Positions 50,764 to 61,630 of a stretch of 64,000 nt of DNA are shown here, in pieces. The notes under the pieces are model-generated. The model was not told where the DNA came from and did not search any database. It saw only the letters and a list, made by a program, of their open reading frames with translations. The DNA is from Rostratula benghalensis (taxonomy: Eukaryota > Chordata > Aves > Charadriiformes > Rostratulidae), in NCBI GenBank assembly GCA_013399305.1, contig VXAI01000019.1, forward strand, positions 944,703-1,008,702, written 5' to 3'. Made by a program: the position numbers and the translations under genes. Each line of letters begins with the position of its first letter. Position 1 is the first letter of the stretch.

Positions 50764-52718
50764 CTATCTACACAACTCAATTGTAGAGCTTCATGCAGAA
50801 CATTCATCATTAAATCCCTGCGATTCCAAATATAGCCCATGATTAAGTAGCAGACATTTGCGAGGCGGGTGGGGAGGAAAGCCATTTAGGATTTCAGGAA
50901 CCGAGCATGCACTAACAGACTTTCTGAAAAACTTCCCCAGTCAAGTACTGGCCACCACCAGTACAGAGATCGAGGCGGTGCACTGGTGTACCTGGAGAAG
51001 GCTTTGAACAGTGGAAAGGCTCCCACATCCACACACACAAAAGACAGGTTTGAAGCAGCTTCTACCTTTTAAAAGGTTGACAGCACTGAAGTACCTGTGT
51101 GACAAGAAACCCAAGCTTGATCTTTTATTTCTTTTTTTCCATAATAATAAATCAAGTGACGATACAATTTATCTTATTATGCCTTTTGAAGTCCAGCTGT
51201 TAGAGAGTTATGTGCTCTTAGCTCCAAAACAATATATTATTACTGCCAAGTGTTATTTATCATTTTAGATGTTAAATTCTTAGTGGTATTAATTATTTAT
51301 AGGGTAAAGCCAACTCAACTCTTAAAATGTAAAATAAGGACACAAAGTCTCCTTTGATGTATATCCTTTGCAATTTAAAACTGTCATAAATCTTCCAGTT
51401 GGGTACCTTTCCTGTTTAAACCCATCAAATTATATGAATTTACCAGAAATGCTTTGTGCCGTTCAGTTTAAAGTAAGCCACCTATTCAGTAGGTAATTCA
51501 ACGTGGTTTGCATCAAGATTAGATATTTGCAATTTACAGAAAGTGTCTTATCTTCTGTGCAGAACGTTATACACCTAGTTCTGGAGCACACTTTGCAGCA
51601 AATAGGAATAACCACCAACTGTGATAGAAGCTTCTGCAGTGAACAGTACGCTACACTATGCTTGCAAGTATAGTCAAGACAAAATAATTAAACCAAGAAA
51701 AAAAAAGTATTTTCCATCAAGATTACAAGGCATCAGAATTCTCTTCATAGATGTAAGAATGACTTGACTTTAATTAAAAATGATTGGTTTCCTAAGCTAT
51801 TTGACATTCCAAATCACGATAGAGAGACTGCAAAAAAATGAAAATCAGTCTGGCTGGTACATTAGGCCAGGTGTCAGGTTAAAGTTTAAATAATTCTAGA
51901 AGATGTTCTCCTCTTTAAATAGGTAGAAGTATAATCAGGCAAAAAAAATATTCTATGTAGTAATTAACATTTAGCTTTAGAGGCAATTATAATCTAGGAT
52001 ATCGCATTAAACAAGAAATCCTAGGGAAAAAAAAAAAAGGGACACAAATTTATTCAAAGACTTAAATAAATTATTACACTACTATCTTATATACCTTATA
52101 CATTATCACATTATACTTCTGTAAGTACATGCAATCATCTTTATTTTAAAATTAGCTTCTAAACACCCTTTTATTTCTGGGTAGAAAGACCTACAGAGTC
52201 AAAAATATGCAAACGGACACTAAATCAGGGGTGAATAGATGCAGCAAGTATCCTACAAAATCTAATGGTAGCATTGCATAACATGTCCCAGCAGGTTTCA
52301 TGGGAAGGGGGAAACAAATCAGGAAATAAATTTATCGTGAGCTATCATTGTAGGAGTAGAATGCTATTGCAGAGATTTAGTTGGAGGTGAAAAGAGTAGT
52401 AGAGGGCTCCAGTCGTGCCATCATTAAGACATGATGGCTGTACATTCTGTCTTCCTGTAACACATCTGATTCTTCAGTATTAGGCTTTTTAAGGAGTTAT
52501 GTAAAATAGGTGCTTAAATTATGCCACTTAACGAACGACAACAAGAACATAGGGACTTTGCAGCTATGATTTCAGCTGATCAGTAGCATCATCAGCTGGG
52601 ATTTGGAGAAATTTACTTCTTCCTACCTGAAGGCATGGCATACAATTTTCCCAGATTGAGAGGTGTTTTTTAGTGGGGCTACAGTCATGAGAAAATTGAG
52701 GCAGTAGAAACAATTAAA

Positions 52719-52748
52719 GACAATAAAGGTTTTGACAATAAAGGATTT
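52719..52748 (+). repeat. 15-base tandem duplication
   Basis: GACAATAAAGGTTTT is followed directly by GACAATAAAGGATTT, with one mismatch. Confidence 0.85.
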
Positions 52749-53178
52749 CACCACAGTCAGAGAGCTCAGGGAATTCAAAGTGCTAATTTCTCAATTAAGA
52801 AGTAAAACTTCCAAGGATAGCATAGACAGTGTATTTATGGAGGAATAGATAGGTATTTTTCTTGTTGAACAAACTGACAGCATCCTTACATAAAGGCCCT
52901 TAATGGCATTTGCTTTCTTGAGATAGAGGTTTATCTCAGACCCTTTGATAAGTGAGATGTACATTTAAAGAACAAATAAATAACCCCCCTTGATATGATG
53001 ATTAAATTTACCTAGAATAAAAGAAGCTAATATTTAATTTTAAAGCTCATTTTCAAACCACTCCATGTGAGCATAGCCTTAAAGCTCTTTTCAACTTATT
53101 GTTTTCCTTTGGGAAAGAAACGCATGAAATTCCCCAGTATTCCTCTTGGAGCAGCAACCTCCAATCAAACTCAAAGTC

Positions 53179-53180
<2 letters not shown>

Positions 53181-53213
<33 letters not shown>
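53181..53213 (+). repeat. (GT)16 microsatellite
   Basis: Sixteen perfect GT units followed by GAGGGG. This is the longest dinucleotide array in the window. The open frame through it (53067-53363) is low-complexity and not a gene. Confidence 0.97.
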
Positions 53214-53216
<3 letters not shown>

Positions 53217-53350
53217 GGTAAAGATTTCTATTCCTTTATTTTGGGGGTTTGTTATTATTGGGTTTGGCAGGGTTCAGGTGTTTTGCTTTGGGGGAGGGTT
53301 TTGTTTGTTTGGGTTGTTTGTGGGGTTTTTTTGTTTTGTTTTGTTTTTAG
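53214..53350 (+). repeat. G/T-rich low-complexity tract
   Basis: Strongly G/T-biased with TTTTGTTTG and TTTGGGG units. It is the complementary-strand form of the A/C-rich tracts seen at 15583, 26693, 41138 and elsewhere. It directly continues the (GT) array. Confidence 0.8.
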
Positions 53351-53649
53351 TTATGTAGGATAGCAGAAAGTCTCTTGATCTCCTACATGGGCTTATATGT
53401 TATGATTTTTCATTCTTTTTTATTTAAAGGCATTCCTTCAATATAATATGCCTCAATCTGTTTCACAGTCAATGGCTTTTGACTCTACCTAAATAACTTT
53501 TGTTTAAGGTTGGTTTTGATTTTGCTTGTTCTAACACAACATTTATATGAATGTTTGATCTATATTGTGTTATAATGTACTGCAATTTGTCATCCCTGAT
53601 ATTTGTCATACATCCATGTTTGCATTATGTCCCACGTACAGTTCTCGCC

Positions 53650-53900
53650 TTTCAGTAATAGTCTCTGGCATTAATTCCAGGTCACTGATAAAAATATTGA
53701 TTATGAAATCCCCTGAGAGATTATGATATCCATTTATGCTCCAGGACTGACAAGCCCGTTTTTAAACCTGTAAAGGCATCTTCTACTATTTCACTTTATA
53801 TTGAAGAAGAAAGGGTAATTTAAAATTACATCAAAAGCCTTAAAATGCATTAATCACCAATACCACTTCATCAAACAGTATGTAAGCTAATTGAAAAGGC
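53650..53900 (-). mobile_element. possible ancient CR1/L3-like RT fragment
   Basis: On the plus strand, ATTCCAGGTCACTGATAAAAATATTGA resembles the reverse complement of the RT block encoding 'IF.NDL' (core CCAGGTCACTGATAAAAA). Further on, ACATCAAAAGCCTTAAAA resembles the complement of the KAFD block. Spacing between the two fits the family, but conservation is weak and the assignment is tentative. Confidence 0.35.
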
Positions 53901-54840
53901 TGTAAGAAAGCTGCTCATACAGGTAAAATTTTGTCTCAAATGCTAATACCAGCAGAGAAGGGATATTCTTAGAACCTATGGTCAGAGGATAGCCCGGGTA
54001 AGATGTAAAATAAAGCTTTAAAGAGTATTCCCTTGCAAAAATACAAGTGTTCAGGCATGTCTCAGTTATAGATACTAAAAGCCTGGCCAGAGAGTAACTG
54101 CAGCAATACCTTTGTCAAGCCTTTTTTAGCTTTTCCTTACAGCACCAGACTCAACACAGACATGGAGCAGGAGAAGAACCTATGCTTGACTGAGTGATTA
54201 TTAGGGTGACCCACACAAGAGAGAAGAAAACAGCATGTTTCAAAAGCATATCCAAGTATGCACATAGCATAGCTCTCATTAAAAATCCAAATCAACGTCT
54301 CTTTCTACTGTAGGACACTAACACATCAATTCCCCTTTTATTCTGCCTTCTCTAAAGGAGAAAAAAAAAACCACATAATAAATAACATTTTCCAAAGTTT
54401 GCATTACAGGAAAAGTTTGATATTTAAAAAGAATCTTTAATTAAAAACTTTGCGGTGTTCTTCCACTGCTTTGAGAAAGTGATATACTGTAAAATACTAG
54501 ATAAATTATGTTTGAGCTGGAAAGCAATTACATTGCATTCTGTTTGTATTACACCATTGTAACTTGCCTGAAGCTTGGAAAACATGAACACTGATACTTA
54601 AACTAGTTTCCAATATTTTGTGTGGGATTTTTTTTTTTTTTATGTTAAATGCCTATGTTAATTCATAACAGAATGAAGAAGCAAAATCTCCAAACAAGAG
54701 TAAGGTATACATATATGTAAATCCACATAAATAAGGGACAGACAGAAACAAGATGGACTGAAACCAGGCATCCCTAGCCTAGTAGAAATGTGACATTTTG
54801 CAATGTTCCCTGACGTGGAAAAAAAAAACCCAAAAAACTA
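53901..54840. other. gene-free sequence
   Basis: No gene or repeat family was recognised. It contains an A-rich run near 54360 and a T run near 54629. Confidence 0.5.
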
Positions 54841-54880
54841 AGAGCTTTTAAAGGTCCCTCCCAACACATTGGCACTTCTT
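54841..54880 (+). mobile_element. possible CR1 3' end scrap
   Basis: AGCTTTTAAAGGTCCCTCCC followed by AACACATTGGCACTTCT resembles the last 40 bases of a CR1 of the 'TTTAAGGTCCCTTCCAACC' type. It is very short, so chance cannot be excluded. Confidence 0.4.
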
Positions 54881-55737
54881 ACTGTTATTATAAGTGTCAA
54901 TTTTGCTTTCTCATGCCTGAAGTGACAGACCACATCACTCAAAAAGCTGGTGTTTCTGTATGCGAAGGGCTTATCAGTAACGTGAGATGTGGAGATACCC
55001 TTGGAGGGTAGAATCTTGCTCTGACATTGCCTCACACCCCATTAACTCACACCCCAAAAGATAAAGCCTCACAACAGCCAAAACAAAGGTGTAACCTCCG
55101 TGTGGTCCAGTGATCTCCAGTATTTCCAGCTGCACAACCCACACAGCTTGCTACAGGCACAGAAAAGGGCTGAACACAAGGACTCCTCTGCTTACACAGG
55201 ACTACTCCACGCACACAGAGGACAGTAGATTCTATACAATCCTTCCCTTGGAGGGGCAAAAAGGTGTCAGTTGTAGAAATTACTTGGACACCATTTTCTG
55301 GTAAACCTCAGAAAATGTATATGCTAGGAGCAGACTAACGTCACCAGAATAATTTCCTCAGTTCATGGTCATGTCAGAAGGAAGTGGTGAAGACGGTGGT
55401 CACCAGCAAGCACTGCAGGCTGGATGCAGTGCTCTGATCTGCTCTTAGGATGTTGCAGAGTCAAAAAGTTTTGATTAGGAAAAATGAAGCAAACACACAC
55501 ACACACAACCCAAACGCTAGAAACGTTTCTGAAGAATAATATCAAAACAGACACATTCAGTTATGAATGCAGGAGGGTTCTGCTTGAAAAAAACCACAGA
55601 TTTTTCAAAACAGTGGGGGGAAAAAAAACCTCCAAAACCAACAACAAACCTCCAAAAGTTCCGAAACTGCTCTGAAAAATTCAATCCAGAATGAAAGCAT
55701 TAGCATTATAACAGTCTTAAAATAAGTTCCAAGAACT
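54881..55737. other. gene-free sequence
   Basis: Less AT-rich than average and holds several short overlapping open frames (55047-55304 region), none recognisable. An (AC)6 run lies near 55493-55506 and an A/C-rich tract at 55614-55660. Confidence 0.45.
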
Positions 55738-56125
55738 CAAGAACTGCTGTACTGAGTCAGACCCAAGTCCATCCAGCAGCACATCCTGTCCTGCCAGCTG
55801 CCAGTAGCATTTGATTAGGAAAAGAATAAAATAGGACCAGTACAGAATGATATTTTCCTGCCTCTAAAGACTGAAGTGAGACCTTGATCACCGTTTTTAT
55901 TTATCTCTGATGGATGTATCTTCTATTAGTTGGTCTAAGGCTTTCTTTAGCCTATTTATACATTTGCCCAGCTGCAATCATCACAGTTCAAATGTGTTTA
56001 AAAGTAATTTGAAGTAATTTGTTTAACATTTCCACCCCTAATTTTATAGTTTCTTAGCTCTTCTTACAAGTTCAAGAGCCATTCTTCGTACAGAAGCTAT
56101 TCCATGCTATCCATTTCTCCAATAT
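55738..56125 (-). mobile_element. old CR1 LINE 3' end
   Basis: On the plus strand it starts AAGAACTGCTGTACTGAGTC and continues AGACCCAAGTCCATCCAGC, the reverse complement of a CR1 3' end type shared with turtles and crocodilians ('TGGACCTTTGGTCTGACCCA...'). Farther in, TGGATGTATCTTCTATTAGTTGG matches the part for the hydrophilic C-terminus. TTCGTACAGAAGCTATTCCATGC near 56085-56110 matches a conserved upstream block. Many substitutions and deletions show that it is much older than the other 3' ends in the window. Confidence 0.8.
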
Positions 56126-58330
56126 TTTATTTATGATGCAGTGAGAAGAGCTTCATAGTGTATTTGCAGCAGGAATTTGGTTACAGATGGATGGAGCAGG
56201 AAAATAACATTCTCCAGGTTTTCAGGACTTCCCTGATAAGTTCCAGAACTATTGTTTCTAAGCACTGGCCTCAAGTTCCAGAAGTTCAGGACATGTTATA
56301 AATACAGATAGCACATCTGGCAAATACTACCTTCACCAAAATAATGGTGAGCTGAAAAGAAAAGGCCTCCCATTTTAGAAGAAAATTGGCTTGTTTTCAT
56401 TCTTAACAAGAATAACTACTCAGATAATGGAAGTAGTGTCTGGACTATTACTTTATGAATTACTGTTAATTCCTGTGGTTAATTACATAATGCAAAACTT
56501 TGGTACATACTACAATGCCTTTGGATCTTTTCTTCATGTATTAAAAAAACATTTAAAGCTCTCAAAGACTTAAAATCCTTCCTTGTTTTTGTGCACATGT
56601 AGAGCTTGGGAATCTTTTATCCTTTATCTGGTGCTGAAGAGTTCAGCAAGGTAACTTGCACACACAGGTTTGAAACTTTAAGGGTACCTATCTGAGACAC
56701 TCTGTGGCCTGTAAATAGTCTCACACCATTAATACAGTGTTAAATTTTCAATTATAAGACATCATGACACTGGGTTCACCTCATAAAAACAAGAAGTTGT
56801 TAAATAATTTAAGGAATGGAAATAAATTTCACCTCAATAAATGTGCTTTCAATTACAAAACGATTTCATGCTATTCAGTGTAAATTTCTCATTAAATAAC
56901 TTATTAAGTATAATCAAAAACTATGCTTTCTTTGGCAGGGGACAGACATCTGCAAGCTGAGGCTAAATTGTTTTTGCAGTGACAAAAATAGTCTTATTCA
57001 GTAAAACACTTCAAAGGGAAAATATTTTCTATTCTTGAGTTCACCTGATAAGCTTCAGAAAAATGTTAGTCACTGTGACATAGAAAGAGCTTGGAAAATA
57101 ATCTCAATACCTAGCTTTTTCATAATTAAACATTATAAAATTATGTTTTGCAGCCATTCCAAAATTCAGAGGAAGTGATTTACCCCGGACACCAGGAGCA
57201 GGGGGGAAGGGAAAAAAAGCCACTGAGAAACACACACAAGGTAGTACTGAGCAATTTCTTTTAACAGTAGCCATATATAATGCTACGTGAAGTCTGATGA
57301 AAACTTGTAGATAACTAAATTAAAAGCCACTGCACTCAAAAAGCAGTCCAGCATATTTTGTTTTAACGTGCCAGATCTAAGTGAAGGAGAATTACAGAAT
57401 ACACCTTGTTACAATGGTGTATGGAACACCAAACAACATTGCTGACATCACCTACATTTCCTCAGAAAAACAGCTCCCTATTAGTTTTTATGGATCCTTG
57501 ACATCCAGGACACTATTGGGCACAAACAAATTTGGTATTACCCAGCATGCAGAGACCTCCAGAACAGACAGCATGAAAGATCAACACAGTCTTTCCTAAT
57601 ACAGTCCTTCAAGACCTCAGAAGATCAAGTTTTCACAGAAAATACATGTTAGGGCACCACAGAAGTTATTGGAAAAATAAAAATTGCAAATAAGTTTTCA
57701 TCACTACAGTCTCACAATTATTTTGATGTGGAAAATGCATTTTAATTATTAATTTGTTATATAAATTGTGTTACATTTCAAACAATTTTGCCCCACAGAT
57801 TCTATTTTTCTATAATAGTTACAACATTTCTGCTATATTTAATTGTCACTCCTTCACTGGGACATTTTAAGTTCTGTAACAACTTCCACTTTCAGATGCC
57901 TCACATCTTCTGTGCAACATATTCACCTGCTACCAGTAAGCACCCATTCCTGGGGGAAAAAAAAATCAGTGAAAGCTTGAAAAGCATCGACACAGAACAA
58001 GCTATTTTACATCTATTTAATTGAGAATTTACCATCTTTTTTCTTTTGATGTTTTTCTGGGTGATTTCACCCCCCCCCCCTATTCCCACAACATTTGAAC
58101 ATTACTGGGAGAGAAGAATGAGCCAGAATGTTGAACATTACATATTGAAGATAAGCAAAATGTTTGAGAAGTGAGTATTTTTATCCAAGAGGTGGCACTG
58201 GATGCAGATCCAGTTTTGAGATCTAGAAACAAGTGTATATATGTATATGAAAACTGAAGTGAAGTGTGCATTTTTCAGGTAGTTTTATACTACTATTGAG
58301 CGATGTTCACACTTAAAATGGGTTACCTCT
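56126..58330. other. gene-free AT-rich sequence
   Basis: No gene or repeat family was recognised. A run of 11 C lies at 58070-58080. Short open frames here lack recognisable domains. Confidence 0.5.
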
Positions 58331-58380
58331 GCTAATTAATGTAATTGAAATTAGATTGAAATCTAATTACATTATTTAGC
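58331..58380. repeat. 50-base near-palindrome with TAAT cores
   Basis: The left arm is 58331-58357 and the right arm 58360-58380. The right arm's reverse complement, GCTAAATAATGTAATTAGATT when read through, matches the left arm at 20 of 21 positions once a six-base insertion (GAAATT) in the left arm is skipped. Only two bases separate the arms. The arms contain several TAATTA-like cores typical of homeodomain sites. No flanking gene is visible. Confidence 0.8.
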
Positions 58381-58840
58381 TTATATATTATTTTGAAGTT
58401 TCAACAGAGGAAATTATCTCAAAAAAAAAAATAGCTGACTACCACCTAATATCCTTGAGCATGGGCAGATGTGACAGGTAGAGACAAGCCAGAGTGACTG
58501 CTACCTTTCCCTTACCTTGATTTTTCTCTCATTATCCAAAAACTACACTGGAAAACACAACTGGAGCTTTGACCAAATGATGCTTAGCAACTGCTTTCAC
58601 ATTCCCCTCACAGAAAACGTAAAAACACCCCAAATGAACAGAAGAATAATTTGGCTGACCACCAGAGTGGTTAGGATGGCAGGGAATGAAACAGCAGACA
58701 ACCAGATAATGGTACTTTCTGAGCTACAGGAGATATTGTGCTGTTTAATGATCCTTGACAAAGTTTTTTTCTAAGAATTTCTTGTAGTTTTTTTGAATTT
58801 GTATCTGTCATACCTGAGATATTATAAAGTAGAATAAATG
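58381..58840. other. gene-free sequence
   Basis: No recognisable gene. An 85-codon open frame at 58517-58774 has no domain that I can identify. Confidence 0.45.
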
Positions 58841-58908
58841 AAGAAAAAGAACTAACAAACAAAAACAAACCCCACAAACAACAACCATACCAAAACCCAC
58901 ACAAAATA
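58841..58908 (+). repeat. A/C-rich low-complexity tract
   Basis: AACAAACAAAAACAAACCCC-like sequence. It has the same texture as the other A/C-rich tracts in the window. Confidence 0.8.
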
Positions 58909-59041
58909 TCTGTCTACATTGTCAACTAAACCACACCACATTCCATGCTAGAGTTCACACAACTCACAGGCAGTTCTTGGTTCAGGAATCACAAAGCCCA
59001 TTCCCACCAGGACTTAGTAACTCTCAGTACAACATTCCTGG

Positions 59042-59470
59042 GTGCGTGTTCTCTACTGCACTGCGACCATTAAAGCAACTGAGGATTGGACTAATGCTTG
59101 CAGCCTTGAGGAGAAGGACTTAGGAGTGTTTATGCATGAGAAGCTCAACATGAGCCAGCGGTGCACACAGGCAGCCCAGAAAGCCAACTGCATCCTGGAC
59201 TGCATCAAAAGAATCATGGCCAGCAGGTCATGGGAGGCAATTCTACCCCTCTACTCTGCCCTCGTGAGACCCCACCTGGAGTACTGTGTCCATCTCTGGA
59301 GTCCTCAACATAGAAAGGACATGGAACTGTTCAAATGGGTCCAGCAGAGGGCCATGAAGATGACCAGAGGGCTGGAGCACCTCTCCTATGAGAATGGGCT
59401 GAGAGAGCTGGGGTTGTCCAGCCTGGAGAAGAAGAGAAGGCTCTGGGGAGACCTTATAGCAGCCTTCTAG
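59042..59470 (+). pseudogene. CR1 ORF2 reverse-transcriptase C-terminal fragment, open for 142 codons
   Basis: The fragment codes for the part of CR1 ORF2 downstream of the RT catalytic box, the thumb and connection-like region. Residues from about 22 show [18 protein letters not shown], then [40 protein letters not shown] and [20 protein letters not shown], all typical of avian CR1. The first dozen or so codons are upstream flank, and the first ATG-like start has no significance. The frame ends at a TAG (59468-59470) that replaces a Gln codon expected in F-Q-x-L-K-G-A-Y. The same frame continues with FLKGAYRRDGEG until a two-base deletion near 59508. The remainder (NGFKLKEGRFRLDTRKK and HWSRLPREAVAAPSLEG) is in another frame. 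The catalytic aspartates are absent, so no activity is expected. Confidence 0.92.
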
Positions 59471-59791
59471 TTTCTGAAGGGAGCCTACAGGAGAGATGGA
59501 GAGGGACTCTGTCAGGAAGGGTAGTGTCAGGACAACAGGTAATGGTTTTAAATTGAAAGAGGGGAGATTTAGATTAGATACCAGAAAAAAATAATGCTTT
59601 CCTGTGAGGGTGGTGAGGCACTGGAGCAGGTTGCCCAGAGAAGCTGTCGCTGCCCCATCCCTGGAGGGGATCAAGGCCAGGCTGGATGGGGCTTTGAGCA
59701 ACCTGGTGTCCCTGCCCATGGCAGGGGGGTTGGAACTTGATTATCTTTAAGGTCTATTCCTACTCTAACCATTCTATGACTCCATGATTGT
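59080..59791 (+). mobile_element. CR1 LINE, 5'-truncated, best preserved copy
   Basis: A CR1 copy from the C-terminal third of ORF2 through the 3' UTR to the tail. The 3' part shows GAGGCACTGGAGCAGGTTGC, CCTGGAGGGGATCAAGGCC, GGATGGGGCTTTGAGCAACC and CATGGCAGGGGGGTTGGAAC. It ends in ATTCTATGACTCCATGATTGT, with two or three tail units. The body is clearly less decayed than the CR1 copies at 49.3 or 55.7 kb, implying a later insertion. It is 5'-truncated and cannot move on its own. Confidence 0.96.
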
Positions 59792-61571
59792 AAAATAGAC
59801 AGCAAGGAGTTTAAATCATGCAGAAATCATTCAAAGAAAGAAAAAGCTTTTAGAAATATAACATCTCACTCATGGCTCTTCCAAATGCAAACTAGACAGA
59901 CAAGTTTCATCATGCCTGTGGATTATGAACAAGCTGATTTACTTTCACTCTGCAGAGTACCTGACCATCTTCTGTGTAGAGCTAAAAGGGTGGACCTCTA
60001 TTTCTGAAGGGAGCCACTGAAGTTTAATTCCATATTACACATAAGCTATAATTTCAGTAAGAACAGTAAAAAGTAATACAATTACCTTAATCTCCTAAGC
60101 AAATGCTTAGCATTCGTGCCTTTGATATAAACACTTTTTTTTTTTTCTGAAGTCTTCAAATACCCATCAAAATACTTAAGTAATAGTTTCAGTATTCTAT
60201 GAGAAGAACAGCATATGTCTAAGCACGGACTGTTAAAGATGGGCTATTTGTATAACTGCTTCAAAACTACTTTTACTTCTTCCATGACTGCAGTAAAATA
60301 CGACATTTAATTTATTACTTGTGTTACAACAGCATCTAACAGTTTACCTAGTAAAAAATCCAACTGTGCTTAGAGTTGTACCAAGAGAAAATAAAAACAA
60401 CTGCTATCTATAACATTAACCTCATGGTCTAATAAATCAGAGGCATTGAATAATGAATGTAACTGCAAGAAATGAGTAATGGAAAAATATGTTAGTAAGA
60501 ACTCGAATTTACATACACAAGTATTTTTATTCATACATAGCTGTTTTAGCTACGTTACTTTAAATATTCAAATAAAGAAACTTAGTCAGTAAGCGTTCTT
60601 TAACAACAGTTCCTGAAGTTTCTGTGCTATTTGGCATCAGCCTGTTGTTTCCTATGCAGTGTAGCAGAAGTGGCCCTACCAGAGGGTACAGGCTGTACTC
60701 ACTGCTCAAACTCAGGACAATGTTCCTGTGGGAAGAGAATTCCACAGAGGGCAGGGAATACACATAGACTGCTGCTAGCAGTGCTGAAAAAAATTGGCAG
60801 TTATTCATAGGCAGCTTAATTTAAAGTGTGATGATGTTCCAAATAAATTGCTAATTAATCAACTGAGAGCTAATGCCACTGCTACTGAAATCAAGTTTAC
60901 TACTATTTCTATGTTCACAGGCAGGCACGGTGGCAAGGTGATAACCTGAGGCCATTTATATATAAGGAACTACAATTATTTATTTGAGGGAATGAAGAAA
61001 GGACCCAGTAACAACAACAAAAAAAATTAGGTGGGGTGTCAGGACCACAGTAGTTGATCAGGAGCAGTTTCAATGGATAGGAAGTTTCTGTGCAGAGTCA
61101 CAGAACGCATAGCTCCAAGGAGACGTGGCCTGATTCAGCATTTTTTGTGTCTCTCTGATGCTGTAAGCACCAAATTCAAGAAAACACTGGAATGGCGGGG
61201 AAATGCAAGGCATTAACAGAAGCCATATAGAAGCAGGACAATTTAAAGGAATGCCTAGTCTTTGGATAGAGAGGGGAACAGATAAAACACGGGGCTGCCC
61301 ATTTTGCAGTCTTTTTTCCACCTCTTCTTGCAGTCGGTGTTCAGGAGAAAGTCTGCACATACTTTCTTGCTCTGCATAAGCACAGGTATGTCTGTAAAGT
61401 TCACACTTAATACATCCGAGTGAGTTGTACAACAGAGAGGAGGGAAGAAGGGAAAAAACAATAGAATTATTCCTACCATTGCAATTCAGAGGTAACAGTT
61501 TCTCCAGGAGAGGCAGAGCTTAACTGTTTCTGCTCATATTAAGTTGCATGTATATTTTTAACCTCTACGTA
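59792..61571. other. gene-free sequence
   Basis: No gene or repeat family was recognised between two plus-strand CR1 3' ends. A 120-codon minus-strand frame at 61070-61432 has no recognisable domain. Confidence 0.5.
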
Positions 61572-61630
61572 TTTGGACTAGATGATCTCCAGAGGTCCCT
61601 CCCAACCCCATATCGTACTGTGATTCTTTA
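61572..61630 (+). mobile_element. CR1 LINE 3' terminal scrap
   Basis: TTTGGACTAGATGATCTCCA followed by GAGGTCCCTCCCAACCCC and TGTGATTCTTTAA is the CR1 3' terminus with about one tail unit. Only about 60 bases remain, either because truncation occurred very early in reverse transcription or because of later erosion. Confidence 0.88.

Larger units (their letters stand above)
50441..53180. other. gene-free sequence with assembly gap and small duplication
   Basis: No gene or repeat family was recognised. It contains a 20-N gap at 50744-50763 and a 15-base near-perfect tandem duplication at 52719-52748. Confidence 0.5.

Noticed and set aside
50661..50885. Minus-strand open frame crossing the N gap
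   Set aside because: It contains undefined residues from the gap and has no biological meaning.
53067..53363. 98-codon plus-strand open frame with a Val-Cys repeat
   Set aside because: The repeat is the (GT)16 microsatellite and the rest is G/T-rich low-complexity sequence.
59243..59719. Minus-strand open frame of 158 codons
   Set aside because: Antisense to the CR1 ORF2 fragment. Its openness is a by-product of the sense coding sequence.
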